64,000 nucleotides of DNA from Streptomyces sp. NBC_00162. GTDB taxonomy: Bacteria > Actinomycetota > Actinomycetes > Streptomycetales > Streptomycetaceae. Shown one piece after another: positions 54,795-62,536 of the stretch. Position numbers and translations under genes: made by a program. The notes under the pieces were generated by a model. That model worked only from the letters and a program-made list of their open reading frames with translations. It had not been told where the DNA came from and ran no database searches. Every line of letters starts with the position of its first letter. The stretch's first letter is position 1. Location of the stretch: the NCBI RefSeq assembly GCF_024611995.1, contig NZ_CP102509.1, positions 5,022,001 to 5,086,000 of the forward strand. The letters run 5' to 3'.

Positions 54795-55958
54795 TCAGGC
54801 GATACGCGACCGCCGGTAAAGAATGGCGCCACCGAGGATCAGTGCCGTGGCGAGGGCCGCCGCGGCCGCGGGCTGGCCCGCGCCGGTCTCGGCCAGCATC
54901 GGCGCGGTCACGTGCGCGGGAGCGGGCGCCGGTGCCGGTCCGGGCGCCGGGGCGGGGAGGGGCGTCGGTGCCGCGGCCGCCGGGGGCAGGTGGACGGGTG
55001 TGTCACCGGCGGGGGCGGCCGGGGGCTGGTCGGCCGGACGGACGACCTCCGGTGCCGGGTGCTCGACGGGCTGGCTCCCGTGCGGCGGCCGTGGTGCGGG
55101 CGCCTCTTCCACGACGGGGGCGGGCGCGGGAGCCGGGGCCGGAAGCGTGACGGGTGCCTCCTCGACCGGGGCGGGAAGCGGTGCGGGTGCCTCCTCGACC
55201 GGTGCCGGGAGCGGTACGGGCGCCTCCTCCGGGACGGGCTCCGGCCCGGGAGCGGGGGCGGGCAGCGGCTGGGGAGCCTCGTCCGCCGGCGCGGGGGCGG
55301 ACGGCGCCTCGGGACTCGGTGCGGGCGCCTCCTCGACCGGGGCCGGGTGCTCCGCGACGGGCTCGGGCATGGGGTGCGGCCGCTCGGGCGCCGGGGGCGC
55401 GTGGTGCACCGGCGGCGGCGGGGCGTGCTCGGGGTGGTCGTCGCACTCCTCCTTGCCCTCCTCCCCGCCGGGGCCGCCGTAGCCGCCCTCCTGGCGCGGC
55501 TCCTCCTGGCGCGGCTTCGCGTGCCGCGGCCCCTGGCGGGGCTCCTCGTCCCTCGGCTGCTCGTAGCGCGGCGACTCGTGGCGCTGCTCCGGCACCGCGT
55601 GCCGCGGTCCCTCGCGCTCCTCGAGGTAGCGCTCGAAGGCCTCGGCGTTCTCGGGGCTCAGGTAGCGCCCGTAGTCGTGGCCGTCGTCGGAGTGCGAGCC
55701 GGTGGTGGTGACGCAGGTGTTCCCCATCGCGGGGTTGAGCGCCGCACCTCCGTCCACGCTGTTGCCGCACACGTTGGGTGCGAAGGTGACCGGTACCGAG
55801 ACGCTGTTGCCGGCCAGCACACCCGGGGAGTGCGAGGCCTCGGCCGTCGCCCCCTGATGCGCGTAGGCCGCGCCGGCCGCGATCGACAGCAGACTCGACG
55901 CTGCCGCCGCCGTGAGCATCCCCTTGCCCAGTACCTGTCGGCTCAGTACCTGTCGCAT
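54795..55958 (-). CDS. long chaplin-like protein with single chaplin domain and LAETG anchor
   Basis: A 387-aa surface protein: signal peptide (about 1-33), one chaplin domain (SHSPGVLAGNSVSVPVTFAP, then NVCGNSVDGGAALNPAMGNT-C), a charged region rich in Arg/Glu/Pro/His (about 85-185), a long Pro/Ala/Glu repeat stalk (VEEAPAPLPAP-like), and a C-terminal LAETG (355-359), hydrophobic helix and RRSR tail. Class E sortase would link it to peptidoglycan. Classical long chaplins ChpA-C carry two chaplin domains. This one has a single, diverged domain and a much longer stalk. ATG 55958 opens the signal peptide. Confidence 0.88.
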   Translation of the reverse strand: MRQVLSRQVLGKGMLTAAAASSLLSIAAGAAYAHQGATAEASHSPGVLAGNSVSVPVTFAPNVCGNSVDGGAALNPAMGNTCVTTTGSHSDDGHDYGRYLSPENAEAFERYLEEREGPRHAVPEQRHESPRYEQPRDEEPRQGPRHAKPRQEEPRQEGGYGGPGGEEGKEECDDHPEHAPPPPVHHAPPAPERPHPMPEPVAEHPAPVEEAPAPSPEAPSAPAPADEAPQPLPAPAPGPEPVPEEAPVPLPAPVEEAPAPLPAPVEEAPVTLPAPAPAPAPVVEEAPAPRPPHGSQPVEHPAPEVVRPADQPPAAPAGDTPVHLPPAAAAPTPLPAPAPGPAPAPAPAHVTAPMLAETGAGQPAAAAALATALILGGAILYRRSRIA

Positions 55959-56003
55959 GGGTCCTTCCCTGTCTACCGGCGCTGGTGCCGGTGCTGAATC
56001 GAA

Positions 56004-56043
56004 GGTGGCCTCGGAGTGCACCGCCGTGCACTCCGAGGCCACC
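56004..56043. terminator. 17-bp hairpin between short and long chaplin
   Basis: A perfect 17-bp stem (56004-56020 with 56027-56043) and loop CCGCCG. It follows the short chaplin stop by 51 bases and precedes the long chaplin ATG by 45 bases on the same strand. It may terminate, attenuate or stabilise the message. Confidence 0.7.
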
Positions 56044-56094
56044 CCGAGGAGGTTTGCCCTTGCGGGCGCAAGCGCTTCGTCAGCAGCTGCTGCG

Positions 56095-56328
56095 TCAGTG
56101 GTTGACGCAGACGTTGCCGAACGCGGGGTTCAGCAGCGCGATCACGTTCACGCTGTTGCCGCAGATGTTGATCGGGATGTTGATGGGCACCTGGACGGCG
56201 TTGCCCGAGAGGACGCCCGGGGAGCCCACGGCCGCGCCCGAGGCGCCGGCGTCGGCCATCGCGGGGGCCGCGGCACCGGCGGCCATGAGAACGCCGGCGG
56301 CCAGGACAACTGCCTTCTTGTACGTCAT
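56095..56328 (-). CDS. short chaplin
   Basis: A 77-aa protein: signal peptide (to PAMA, about 25), then GSPGVLSGNAVQVPINIPIN and ICGNSVNVIALLNPAFGNVCVN. The two cysteines and the amyloid-prone strands are conserved with the chaplin at 53962; the two differ mostly in Val/Ile swaps in the middle strand. ATG 56328 is the natural start. A BldN-like promoter lies upstream. It ends at a TGA before a long hairpin. Confidence 0.95.
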   Translation of the reverse strand: MTYKKAVVLAAGVLMAAGAAAPAMADAGASGAAVGSPGVLSGNAVQVPINIPINICGNSVNVIALLNPAFGNVCVNH

Positions 56329-56373
56329 TTGATTTTCAATCCTTCCCGCAGAGGCGTATCCGCTGCAGAAATA

Positions 56374-56401
56374 ACAACGAGCGGCTCCGGGAAAAGAAAC
56401 A
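56374..56401 (-). promoter_or_regulatory. BldN-like promoter of chaplin
   Basis: On the minus strand TGTTTC (56396-56401), 16 bases, CGTTGT (56374-56379). The -10 has one mismatch to CGTTGA; the -35 is weak. Confidence 0.4.
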
Positions 56402-56461
56402 GTCCAGGTGCCCGGAATTCGGGCTTTATTTGGGTTGCTATTCACGGCCCATTCATGCGGC

Positions 56462-56495
56462 GAGGCCGTCGCGACCGAATTGGTGCGACGGCCTC
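56462..56495 (-). terminator. hairpin terminator after rodlin 2
   Basis: GAGGCCGTCGC (56462-56472) pairs perfectly with GCGACGGCCTC (56485-56495); ACC/GGT extends it into the loop. Confidence 0.75.
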
Positions 56496-56512
56496 ACTGG
56501 CACGGACCTCGA

Positions 56513-56923
56513 TCAGCTGCCGGAGGAGACGTTGCCGGAGAGGATCGGGATGTTGTCCAGGATGTGCGAGAGGGCCTCGTCGCCCTTGGCCTGCGTGGAG
56601 TTCTCGGTGCACTGCTGGTTCTGCGGGCTGGACAGGACCGGGATGTCCTGGACGCCGACGTTGACCAGAGCAAGCACGGACTGCACGTTGGCCTTGGCGG
56701 GCAGGGCGATGCAGGGCTTGTTGAAGGAGCCCTGGATCAGCGCCATCTGCGGGCTCATGTTGCCGTAGGTGGCCTGGTTGCCGTAGATCTGCGAAGCACC
56801 GTTGCCGTTCACGGTGTTGATGCCGTTGTCGTTCCCGATGGCCATCGCCTGCGGAGCCATGGCGGCGCCCATGCCCACGACCGAGGCCGCAACCGCTGCC
56901 GTGGCCATCATCTTCTTGATCAT
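56513..56923 (-). CDS. rodlin
   Basis: A 136-aa secreted rodlin with a signal peptide (to PQAMA, about 28) and IGNDNGINTVNGNGASQIYG, ATYGNMSPQMALIQGSFNKP, CIALPAKANVQ, SPQNQQCTENSTQAKGDEAL and SHILDNIPILSGN. It is closer to the sequence I recall for RdlA/RdlB than the copy at 52644. It acts with chaplins in the rodlet layer. A BldN-like promoter with a good -10 and -35 lies upstream. Confidence 0.95.
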   Translation of the reverse strand: MIKKMMATAAVAASVVGMGAAMAPQAMAIGNDNGINTVNGNGASQIYGNQATYGNMSPQMALIQGSFNKPCIALPAKANVQSVLALVNVGVQDIPVLSSPQNQQCTENSTQAKGDEALSHILDNIPILSGNVSSGS

Positions 56924-57305
56924 TGTCGTCCCTTTTTAGCAGGATTGCCCGGTACTGGAGCATCAGGAACAACGGCCCGGCACCCGCCGGGGTTGCGTGA
57001 CTTCACCCGGATGCCGCCGTTTCGGACGGCGCGGTTGACGCTCAGGCGTTCCCCTCGGTGTCACGCTGCCGCTCGGGACGCCGTTGGGTCCCGCCCGCGA
57101 AGCCGCTCGCCGCGGCCTCGCCCTGCCGCATGCGCGGAATTCCTTTCGGTTCGAACAATGGTGCAAGCGATAACGACCCGCTCGGTTCGAGGGTGCGTGC
57201 CATCGCCCAAAAGGCCGTACGAGCGAGTCCGACGTGATTTCCAGCCCGATTTCTGACAAAGTTCACTCCTGTTTTGTCCCCTTGATCGAAAATGGAGACA
57301 GGGTC
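56924..57305. other. 382-bp divergent intergenic region, rodlin / DUF3344
   Basis: Holds the rodlin promoter at 56969-56997 on the minus strand. The plus-strand promoter for the polysaccharide operon should be in the AT-richer part (about 57230-57300: TTTCTGACAAAGTTCACTCC), but I could not assign a sigma class. No gene is visible. Confidence 0.4.
56969..56997 (-). promoter_or_regulatory. BldN-like promoter of rodlin 2
   Basis: On the minus strand CGCAAC (56992-56997), 17 bases, CGTTGT (56969-56974), one mismatch in each box against CGTAAC/CGTTGA. Confidence 0.5.
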
Positions 57306-58409
57306 ATGGGTTCCTCCCGCAGAATCCTCGGCACGCTCGGTCTGCTGTCCTGCCTCACACTTTCCGCGTACGTTCCCGCGGCGCAGGCGGCCCCCGCGCC
57401 GCAACCCCCCGCTCCCAAGGAGATGCCTCGGGTTCCATTCACCCAGCGTTACCAAGCGGTGCAGCACGGCGGGCTGGTGCGGGCCTCCAACTCCGGCATC
57501 AGCTGCCGCCGCGAGGAGTCCCCGCAGGCCGAGCCGTGCGCCGAGGTCAAGCGGGGCGCGGCAGGGGTCAACAGCGACTTCGAGATGTTCTACAGCGAGG
57601 TCGACAAGGACCCGGACACCTACAACTCCACCCGGGCCGAGCTCAAGGTCCCGCAGGGCGCGAAGGTCTCGTACGCCCGTCTCTACTGGGGCGGGAACCT
57701 GCGGGTGGGCGAGCAGAAGCCGCCGGAGGACAACGGCCGGGTGCTGGTCGCAGAGCCGGGCGGCGCGTACAAGGAGGTCCTCGCCGACACCGTGATGGGC
57801 CACAGCACGGACGCGGGCAGCGATGCCTACCAGGCCTCCGCCGACGTGACCCCGCTGGTGCGCAAGGGTGGCGCCGGGATGTGGACGGTGGCGCAGCTCA
57901 ACATCGCCATGGGCCACTCCGAGGTCGGGGCCTGGGGCGGCTGGACGCTGGTCGTCGCCTACGAACACCCGCAGGAGCCGGTGCGCCGGATCTCGGTGTG
58001 GGAAGGCTTCGAGGCGCTCGCCGCCCGGGCGGGCGACGGGGTGGTCGAGCTGGACGGCCTGGACGCGCCGGCCGGGGCGTCCGGGCGGGTCGGGGTGGTC
58101 GCGTACGACGGGGACCGCGGCACCTTGGAGGACTCACTCACCGTGACGGCCGACAGTGGCCGCCGGGTGAGTCTCAGCGATCCGGAAAACCCTTTCAATG
58201 ACGTCATGAATTCCACGATCACGGAATTCGGACAGCAAGCATTCTTGCGACAGCCGGATTATATGAACAATCTCGGATATGACGCGGACGTGTTCGATCT
58301 GAGTCCCGCCCTGTCCGGTGGTGCCCGCAGTCTGAGCTTCAGGTTCACGGGTGAAAGTCAGGGTCATTTCCTCGGTGTGCTCTTCGTTCAGACAGACGCG
58401 CGCCGCTGA
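57306..58409 (+). CDS. DUF3344 secreted protein
   Basis: A 367-aa exported protein with a signal peptide (to AAQAA, about 28). The mature domain matches my recollection of DUF3344: VPFTQRYQAVQHGGLVRASN, KVSYARLYWGGNLRVGEQKP, GAWGGWTLVVAYEHPQEPVR and a beta-sandwich-like end, LSFRFTGESQGHFLGVLFVQ. Such proteins are thought to be extracellular and to have adhesion- or wall-related beta folds; no activity is established. ATG 57306 has GGAG eight bases upstream. It is the first gene of the polysaccharide operon, separated from the glycosyltransferase by 19 bases. Confidence 0.78.
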   Translation: MGSSRRILGTLGLLSCLTLSAYVPAAQAAPAPQPPAPKEMPRVPFTQRYQAVQHGGLVRASNSGISCRREESPQAEPCAEVKRGAAGVNSDFEMFYSEVDKDPDTYNSTRAELKVPQGAKVSYARLYWGGNLRVGEQKPPEDNGRVLVAEPGGAYKEVLADTVMGHSTDAGSDAYQASADVTPLVRKGGAGMWTVAQLNIAMGHSEVGAWGGWTLVVAYEHPQEPVRRISVWEGFEALAARAGDGVVELDGLDAPAGASGRVGVVAYDGDRGTLEDSLTVTADSGRRVSLSDPENPFNDVMNSTITEFGQQAFLRQPDYMNNLGYDADVFDLSPALSGGARSLSFRFTGESQGHFLGVLFVQTDARR

Positions 58410-58428
58410 ACGTAGGAGACCACTCCAC

Positions 58429-59616
58429 GTGCCCACACAGCCATGGGCGGCACAGCCCACGACCGTCCTCCATCTCGCCCAGCCCGTAGACGGCGGTGTC
58501 GCCCGGGTCGTCACCGATCTCGTGCGCGCCCAGACCGCCGCGGGCCTGCGCGCCGTCGTCGGCTGCCCGCGCGGCGGAACGCTCGCCGGCGCCGCCCGGG
58601 AAGCCGGCGCCGAAGTGCTCACCTGGCGCGCCGGGCGGGCCCCCGGGCCCGGTCTGCCCGCCGAAGTGCTCGGCGTCCGGCGGCTGCTCCGCCGCGTCCG
58701 GCCCGACCTCCTGCACGCCCACAGCGCCAAGGCCGGGCTGGCCGGGCGGCTCGCCGCGCGCGGCACCGTCCCCACCGTCTTCCAGCCGCACGCCTGGTCC
58801 TTCGACGCCGTCGGCGGGGCCACCGGCGCACTCGCGCTGCGCTGGGAGAGGTACGGGGCGCGCTGGGCCGACCGGGTGCTCTGCGTCAGCGAGGCCGAGC
58901 GCCGCGCGGGCGAGGCCGAGGGGATCACCGCCCGGTGGTCGGTGATCCGCAACGGCGTGGACCTCGACCACTTCCGGCCCGGCGGCCCGGACCCCGGCCA
59001 GGACAAGGCACGGGCCCGCGCCGGGCTGCCGCTGCCCGCGGCCTTCCGGGGTGACGGGCCGCTCGCCGTCTGCGTGGGCCGGCTCTGCCTCCAGAAGGGG
59101 CAGGACATCCTGCTGCGGGCCTGGCCGGAGCTGCTGGGCACCGTCCCCGGAGCCCGCCTCGCCCTCGTCGGCGACGGCCCCGACACCGAACGGCTGCGCC
59201 ACACCGCCCCCTCCGGGGTGCTCTTCGCGGGCGCCGCCCCCGACATCCGACCGTGGCTTCGGGCCGCCGATCTCGTTGTACTGCCGTCGCGGTGGGAAGG
59301 CATGGCGCTCGCCCCGCTCGAGGCCATGGCCTGCGGCCGCCCGGTCCTGGTCTCCGACGTCAGCGGTGCCAGGGAGAGCCTGCCGCCCGGCCAGGGACGG
59401 CTCTGCCTGGTGCCACCGGAGGACCCGACGGCGCTGGCCAAGGCCCTGGGACGGCTGCTCGCCGAACCGCGGCTGCTCGCCGAACTCGGAGAGCAGGCCC
59501 GGCAGCACGCCCGGACCGACTTCGACGTGCGGCGGACCACGGACGCGGTCACCGGCCTGTACCACGAACTGCTGGGCAGGCCCCGGCCCTTGAACCAGGA
59601 GCGCATCAGCCGATGA
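58429..59616 (+). CDS. GT4-family glycosyltransferase
   Basis: A 395-aa GT-B glycosyltransferase. The N-terminal half contains HLAQPVDGGVARVVTDLVRA and LLHAHSAKAGLAGRLAA. The C-terminal half has VIRNGVDLDHFRPGG, VCVGRLCLQKGQDILLRAWP and the donor-site SRWEGMALAPLEAMACGRPV (E-x7-E). It transfers an NDP-sugar onto a lipid-linked acceptor in the cytosol. GTG 58429 follows GGAG. Its TGA overlaps the ATG of the next gene (ATGA), so translation is coupled. Confidence 0.88.
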   Translation: MPTQPWAAQPTTVLHLAQPVDGGVARVVTDLVRAQTAAGLRAVVGCPRGGTLAGAAREAGAEVLTWRAGRAPGPGLPAEVLGVRRLLRRVRPDLLHAHSAKAGLAGRLAARGTVPTVFQPHAWSFDAVGGATGALALRWERYGARWADRVLCVSEAERRAGEAEGITARWSVIRNGVDLDHFRPGGPDPGQDKARARAGLPLPAAFRGDGPLAVCVGRLCLQKGQDILLRAWPELLGTVPGARLALVGDGPDTERLRHTAPSGVLFAGAAPDIRPWLRAADLVVLPSRWEGMALAPLEAMACGRPVLVSDVSGARESLPPGQGRLCLVPPEDPTALAKALGRLLAEPRLLAELGEQARQHARTDFDVRRTTDAVTGLYHELLGRPRPLNQERISR

Positions 59617-61124
59617 CGATGGACAGCGCACCCGCCCGGCACACCGGGCAGGGCGGCACGGGGCCCGCCGGCGGTGCCGGCATCACTGCCGTACGCCGTG
59701 CCGCGACCGCCATCCACCCTCCGCGCGGGCCCAGGGCCGGCCAGGCCCGGCCCGCCGTACGCCCGCAGCGGGTCCGCCGCCTGGACGGGCTGCTCCCGCT
59801 GCTCACCGCCGACGCGCTGGCCGTCGTACTCACCGCGACGGCCCTGCCCGGAACGGGCCTGCCGGCCCCGGCGGCCGCCCCGATCGCCGTCCTGCTCACC
59901 GCACTGCACGCGCAGGCCGGGCTCTACCGGCCGCGGCTCTCGCCCTCGGCGCTCCTCGAACTGCCCGTGCTGGCCGGGCGGTCCGCCGTGCTGTGGTGCG
60001 GCGCGGCCACCGTCGTCGCCGCCGTGGAGCCCGCCCACGCCCTGGGCTGGGGCGCGCTGCTCACCGCCGTGTGCCTTCAAGTCGTACTGGCGTGTGCGGG
60101 GCGCGGGTTCGTCAATCAGTTCCGCCGCCGCACGCGCCTCCGCCGGCCGGCCTCCGCCCTCGTGGTCGGACCCGGCGCCGGAGCGGGCGCGGTGGCCACC
60201 GCCCTGTACGGCCGCCCCGAGTACGGGCTGCGCCCGGTCGGGGTCGCCGACACCGGGACGGCCGCCGAGGGCGACACCGGCCCGCTGCCGGTGCTCACCA
60301 CCCACGAGGACGTCCGGCGCGCGGTCATCCAGAACTCCGTGCGGCACGCCGTGTTCACCCGCCCGCCCGAGGCCGATGAGCGCACCGCCTCCCTGGTCCG
60401 CCTCTTCCACGACCACGGCTGCCGGCTCTGGCTCGCCGACCCGGCCGGTACCGCCAAGGTCACCGGGATGCGGGTGGCGCACCCCGCCGACCAGCTGTGG
60501 GGGTACGCCGTCCAGCCCCTGCTGCCCCGCCCGGCGCGGCCGCTGGAGCGCTGGGTCAAGCGGGGCCTCGACGCCGTCCTCGCACTGGTCGCGCTGGCCG
60601 CCGCCGCGCCCGTGATGGCCGCCTGCGCGCTGGCCGTACGGACCTGCGACGGGCCGGGGGTGATCTTCCGTCAGGAGCGGGTCGGCCTGTACGGGCGCCC
60701 CTTCACCCTGCTGAAGTTCCGTACCCTGCGCGCCGACGAGCACGAGTCCGCCACCCGCTGGACGGTCGCGGGGGACCGGCGGATGAGCCCGGTCGGCTCC
60801 TTCCTGCGCAAGTCCTCGCTGGACGAGCTGCCGCAGCTGTGGAACGTCGTACGGGGTGACATGAGCCTGGTCGGCCCGCGCCCCGAACGACCGTTCTTCG
60901 TCGCCAAGTTCTCCACCGTCCACCCCGGATACGAGGCCCGGCACCGGATGCCCGTCGGCATCACCGGCCTGGCCCAGATCAACGGCCTGCGCGGGGACAC
61001 CTCCATCGAGGACCGCGCCCGGTTCGACAACCACTACATCGACACCTGGTCGCTGTGGCAGGACCTGTGGATCCTGGCCCGCACCGCGGCCTCCTTCTTC
61101 CGCTTCCGGCTGGGGGGCAGCTGA
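59613..61124 (+). CDS. polyprenyl glycosylphosphotransferase (priming sugar transferase)
   Basis: A 503-aa membrane enzyme: a Pro/Arg-rich tail (1-55), about four helices (60-165), a nucleotide-binding-like middle (SALVVGPGAGAGAVATALYG), a fifth helix (about 325-345) and the bacterial sugar transferase domain with FRQERVGLYGRPFTLLKFRT, KSSLDELPQLWNVVRGDMSL and VGPRPERPFFVAKF. It transfers a sugar-1-phosphate onto undecaprenyl phosphate, the first committed step of polysaccharide repeat-unit assembly (WbaP/PHPT type). It is coupled to both neighbours by overlapping stop/start codons. Confidence 0.9.
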   Translation: MTMDSAPARHTGQGGTGPAGGAGITAVRRAATAIHPPRGPRAGQARPAVRPQRVRRLDGLLPLLTADALAVVLTATALPGTGLPAPAAAPIAVLLTALHAQAGLYRPRLSPSALLELPVLAGRSAVLWCGAATVVAAVEPAHALGWGALLTAVCLQVVLACAGRGFVNQFRRRTRLRRPASALVVGPGAGAGAVATALYGRPEYGLRPVGVADTGTAAEGDTGPLPVLTTHEDVRRAVIQNSVRHAVFTRPPEADERTASLVRLFHDHGCRLWLADPAGTAKVTGMRVAHPADQLWGYAVQPLLPRPARPLERWVKRGLDAVLALVALAAAAPVMAACALAVRTCDGPGVIFRQERVGLYGRPFTLLKFRTLRADEHESATRWTVAGDRRMSPVGSFLRKSSLDELPQLWNVVRGDMSLVGPRPERPFFVAKFSTVHPGYEARHRMPVGITGLAQINGLRGDTSIEDRARFDNHYIDTWSLWQDLWILARTAASFFRFRLGGS

Positions 61125-62536
61125 TGAGCCTTGCGGTATCCCTATCCCTGAACGGTGCCCGGCCCGACCTGCCGGGGCTGCTGCGGCGGCACTGGCCGCT
61201 GCTGCCGCTCGCCGCGACCGTGCTCTTCCTGCTCGCCCCGCTCCCGGCGGGGGACGCGACGGCCTCCGGGAAGGTCGGCCCGGCCGACGCGGCCTCGCTG
61301 CTGCTGGTCTTCGTCTGCGCCGTGCAGGCGCTGCGCGGCCGGGTGCGCGGGCTGACCCCGCTGGGCGTGCTCGTGCTCGGCATGCCCGCCGTGGGGCTCG
61401 CGGTCGCGACGATGACCGCGGGTGACCCGCACGCCGCCCTGCCGGGCTTCGTGCGCTACCTCCAGGTCTTCGTGCTGGTCCCGGCGGCCGTGGTGCTGCT
61501 GGTGCGCGACGCCGGGGAGTTCCGGATCGCCGCCGGGTGCTTCGTGGTCCTGGCGCTGGTGCAGGGCGCGGTGGGGGTCGTGCAGTACGCGACCCACACC
61601 GGGGCCTCCTACCAGGGCCAGGACATCCGGGCCGTGGGCACCTTCGGCCCCGGTGACGTCATGGGCATGGCCACCGTGGTGGCGTACGGGCTGGTCGTGG
61701 CGACCGCGGTTGCGCTGGCGCCGGGGCTGGGGCAGCGGGTCCGGCGGATCGCCGGGGGCGTGGCGCTGGTGCTGGTGCTGCCGCTGGTGCTGTCGTTCAG
61801 CCGGGGCGTGTGGATCGCCACCGTCGGCGCGGCGGTGCTGGTGATGCTGCTGGCCGGCATCCGGCGGGCGCTGAAGGTGCTGCTCGCGCTGGCCGCCGCC
61901 GGGGTCGTCCTGGTGGGCGGGCTGGGGGTCGGCTCCGAGATGGTCGCGGAGCGGCTGACCTCCATCACGCAGGTCTCCAGCGCCCCCGACCAGTCGGTGA
62001 CCGACCGCTACACGATGTGGGCGGCCGCGGAGTCGATGTGGCGTGAGCGGCCGGCGGTGGGGGTGGGGCTGAAGGGCTTCCCGGCCCACCGGGACGGGCA
62101 CGCCTCGCTGGGGCTCTCCTCGGGCAGTGACACCGCGGGCGCGGGGCAGGCGTACCTGCGCCAGCCGCTGCTCTCCCCGCACAACATGTACCTGCTCATC
62201 CTGAGCGAGCAGGGGCTGATCGGGCTGACCGCGCTGGCGGGCGGCTGGGCGGCGCTGCTGGTGGCGGGGGCGCGGCGGCTCGCCTCCGGTGCCGCGGGAC
62301 GGATCCGGGACTGCGGGCTGATCGCGACCGGGCTGTTCGTGTGGCAGCTGACCGACTTCCTGTACGCGGACATCGGCGGGCCGTCCACCGTCCTGACCGG
62401 AGTGATCATCGGGCTTGCCGCCTGGTGGGCCCTTCCCTCCCGGGGGGACACGGATCCCGGTGGCCCGGGTGGCCCGCCGGTCCGCGCTCCCCGTACGGCC
62501 CGGGGCTCGGCCCCTGAGGGTGCGGCCACCCGGTGA
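61124..62536 (+). CDS. O-antigen ligase/polymerase-like membrane protein (Wzy type)
   Basis: A 470-aa protein with about 10-12 membrane helices and the ligase/polymerase signature region: LSFSRGVWIATVGAAVLVML, a large outer loop (about 275-350) with TDRYTMWAAAESMWRERPAV and GVGLKGFP, then SPHNMYLLILSEQGLIGLTA carrying the conserved histidine. It would polymerise lipid-linked repeat units outside the membrane. The start ATG overlaps the previous stop (TGATG). The soluble C-terminal tail is Gly/Pro/Arg-rich. Confidence 0.85.
   Translation: MSLAVSLSLNGARPDLPGLLRRHWPLLPLAATVLFLLAPLPAGDATASGKVGPADAASLLLVFVCAVQALRGRVRGLTPLGVLVLGMPAVGLAVATMTAGDPHAALPGFVRYLQVFVLVPAAVVLLVRDAGEFRIAAGCFVVLALVQGAVGVVQYATHTGASYQGQDIRAVGTFGPGDVMGMATVVAYGLVVATAVALAPGLGQRVRRIAGGVALVLVLPLVLSFSRGVWIATVGAAVLVMLLAGIRRALKVLLALAAAGVVLVGGLGVGSEMVAERLTSITQVSSAPDQSVTDRYTMWAAAESMWRERPAVGVGLKGFPAHRDGHASLGLSSGSDTAGAGQAYLRQPLLSPHNMYLLILSEQGLIGLTALAGGWAALLVAGARRLASGAAGRIRDCGLIATGLFVWQLTDFLYADIGGPSTVLTGVIIGLAAWWALPSRGDTDPGGPGGPPVRAPRTARGSAPEGAATR

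Noticed and set aside
52644..57305. A lanthipeptide or other RiPP cluster (many small secreted proteins)
   Set aside because: The small proteins are chaplins, rodlins and unknown signal-peptide proteins; no RiPP modification enzymes are present.
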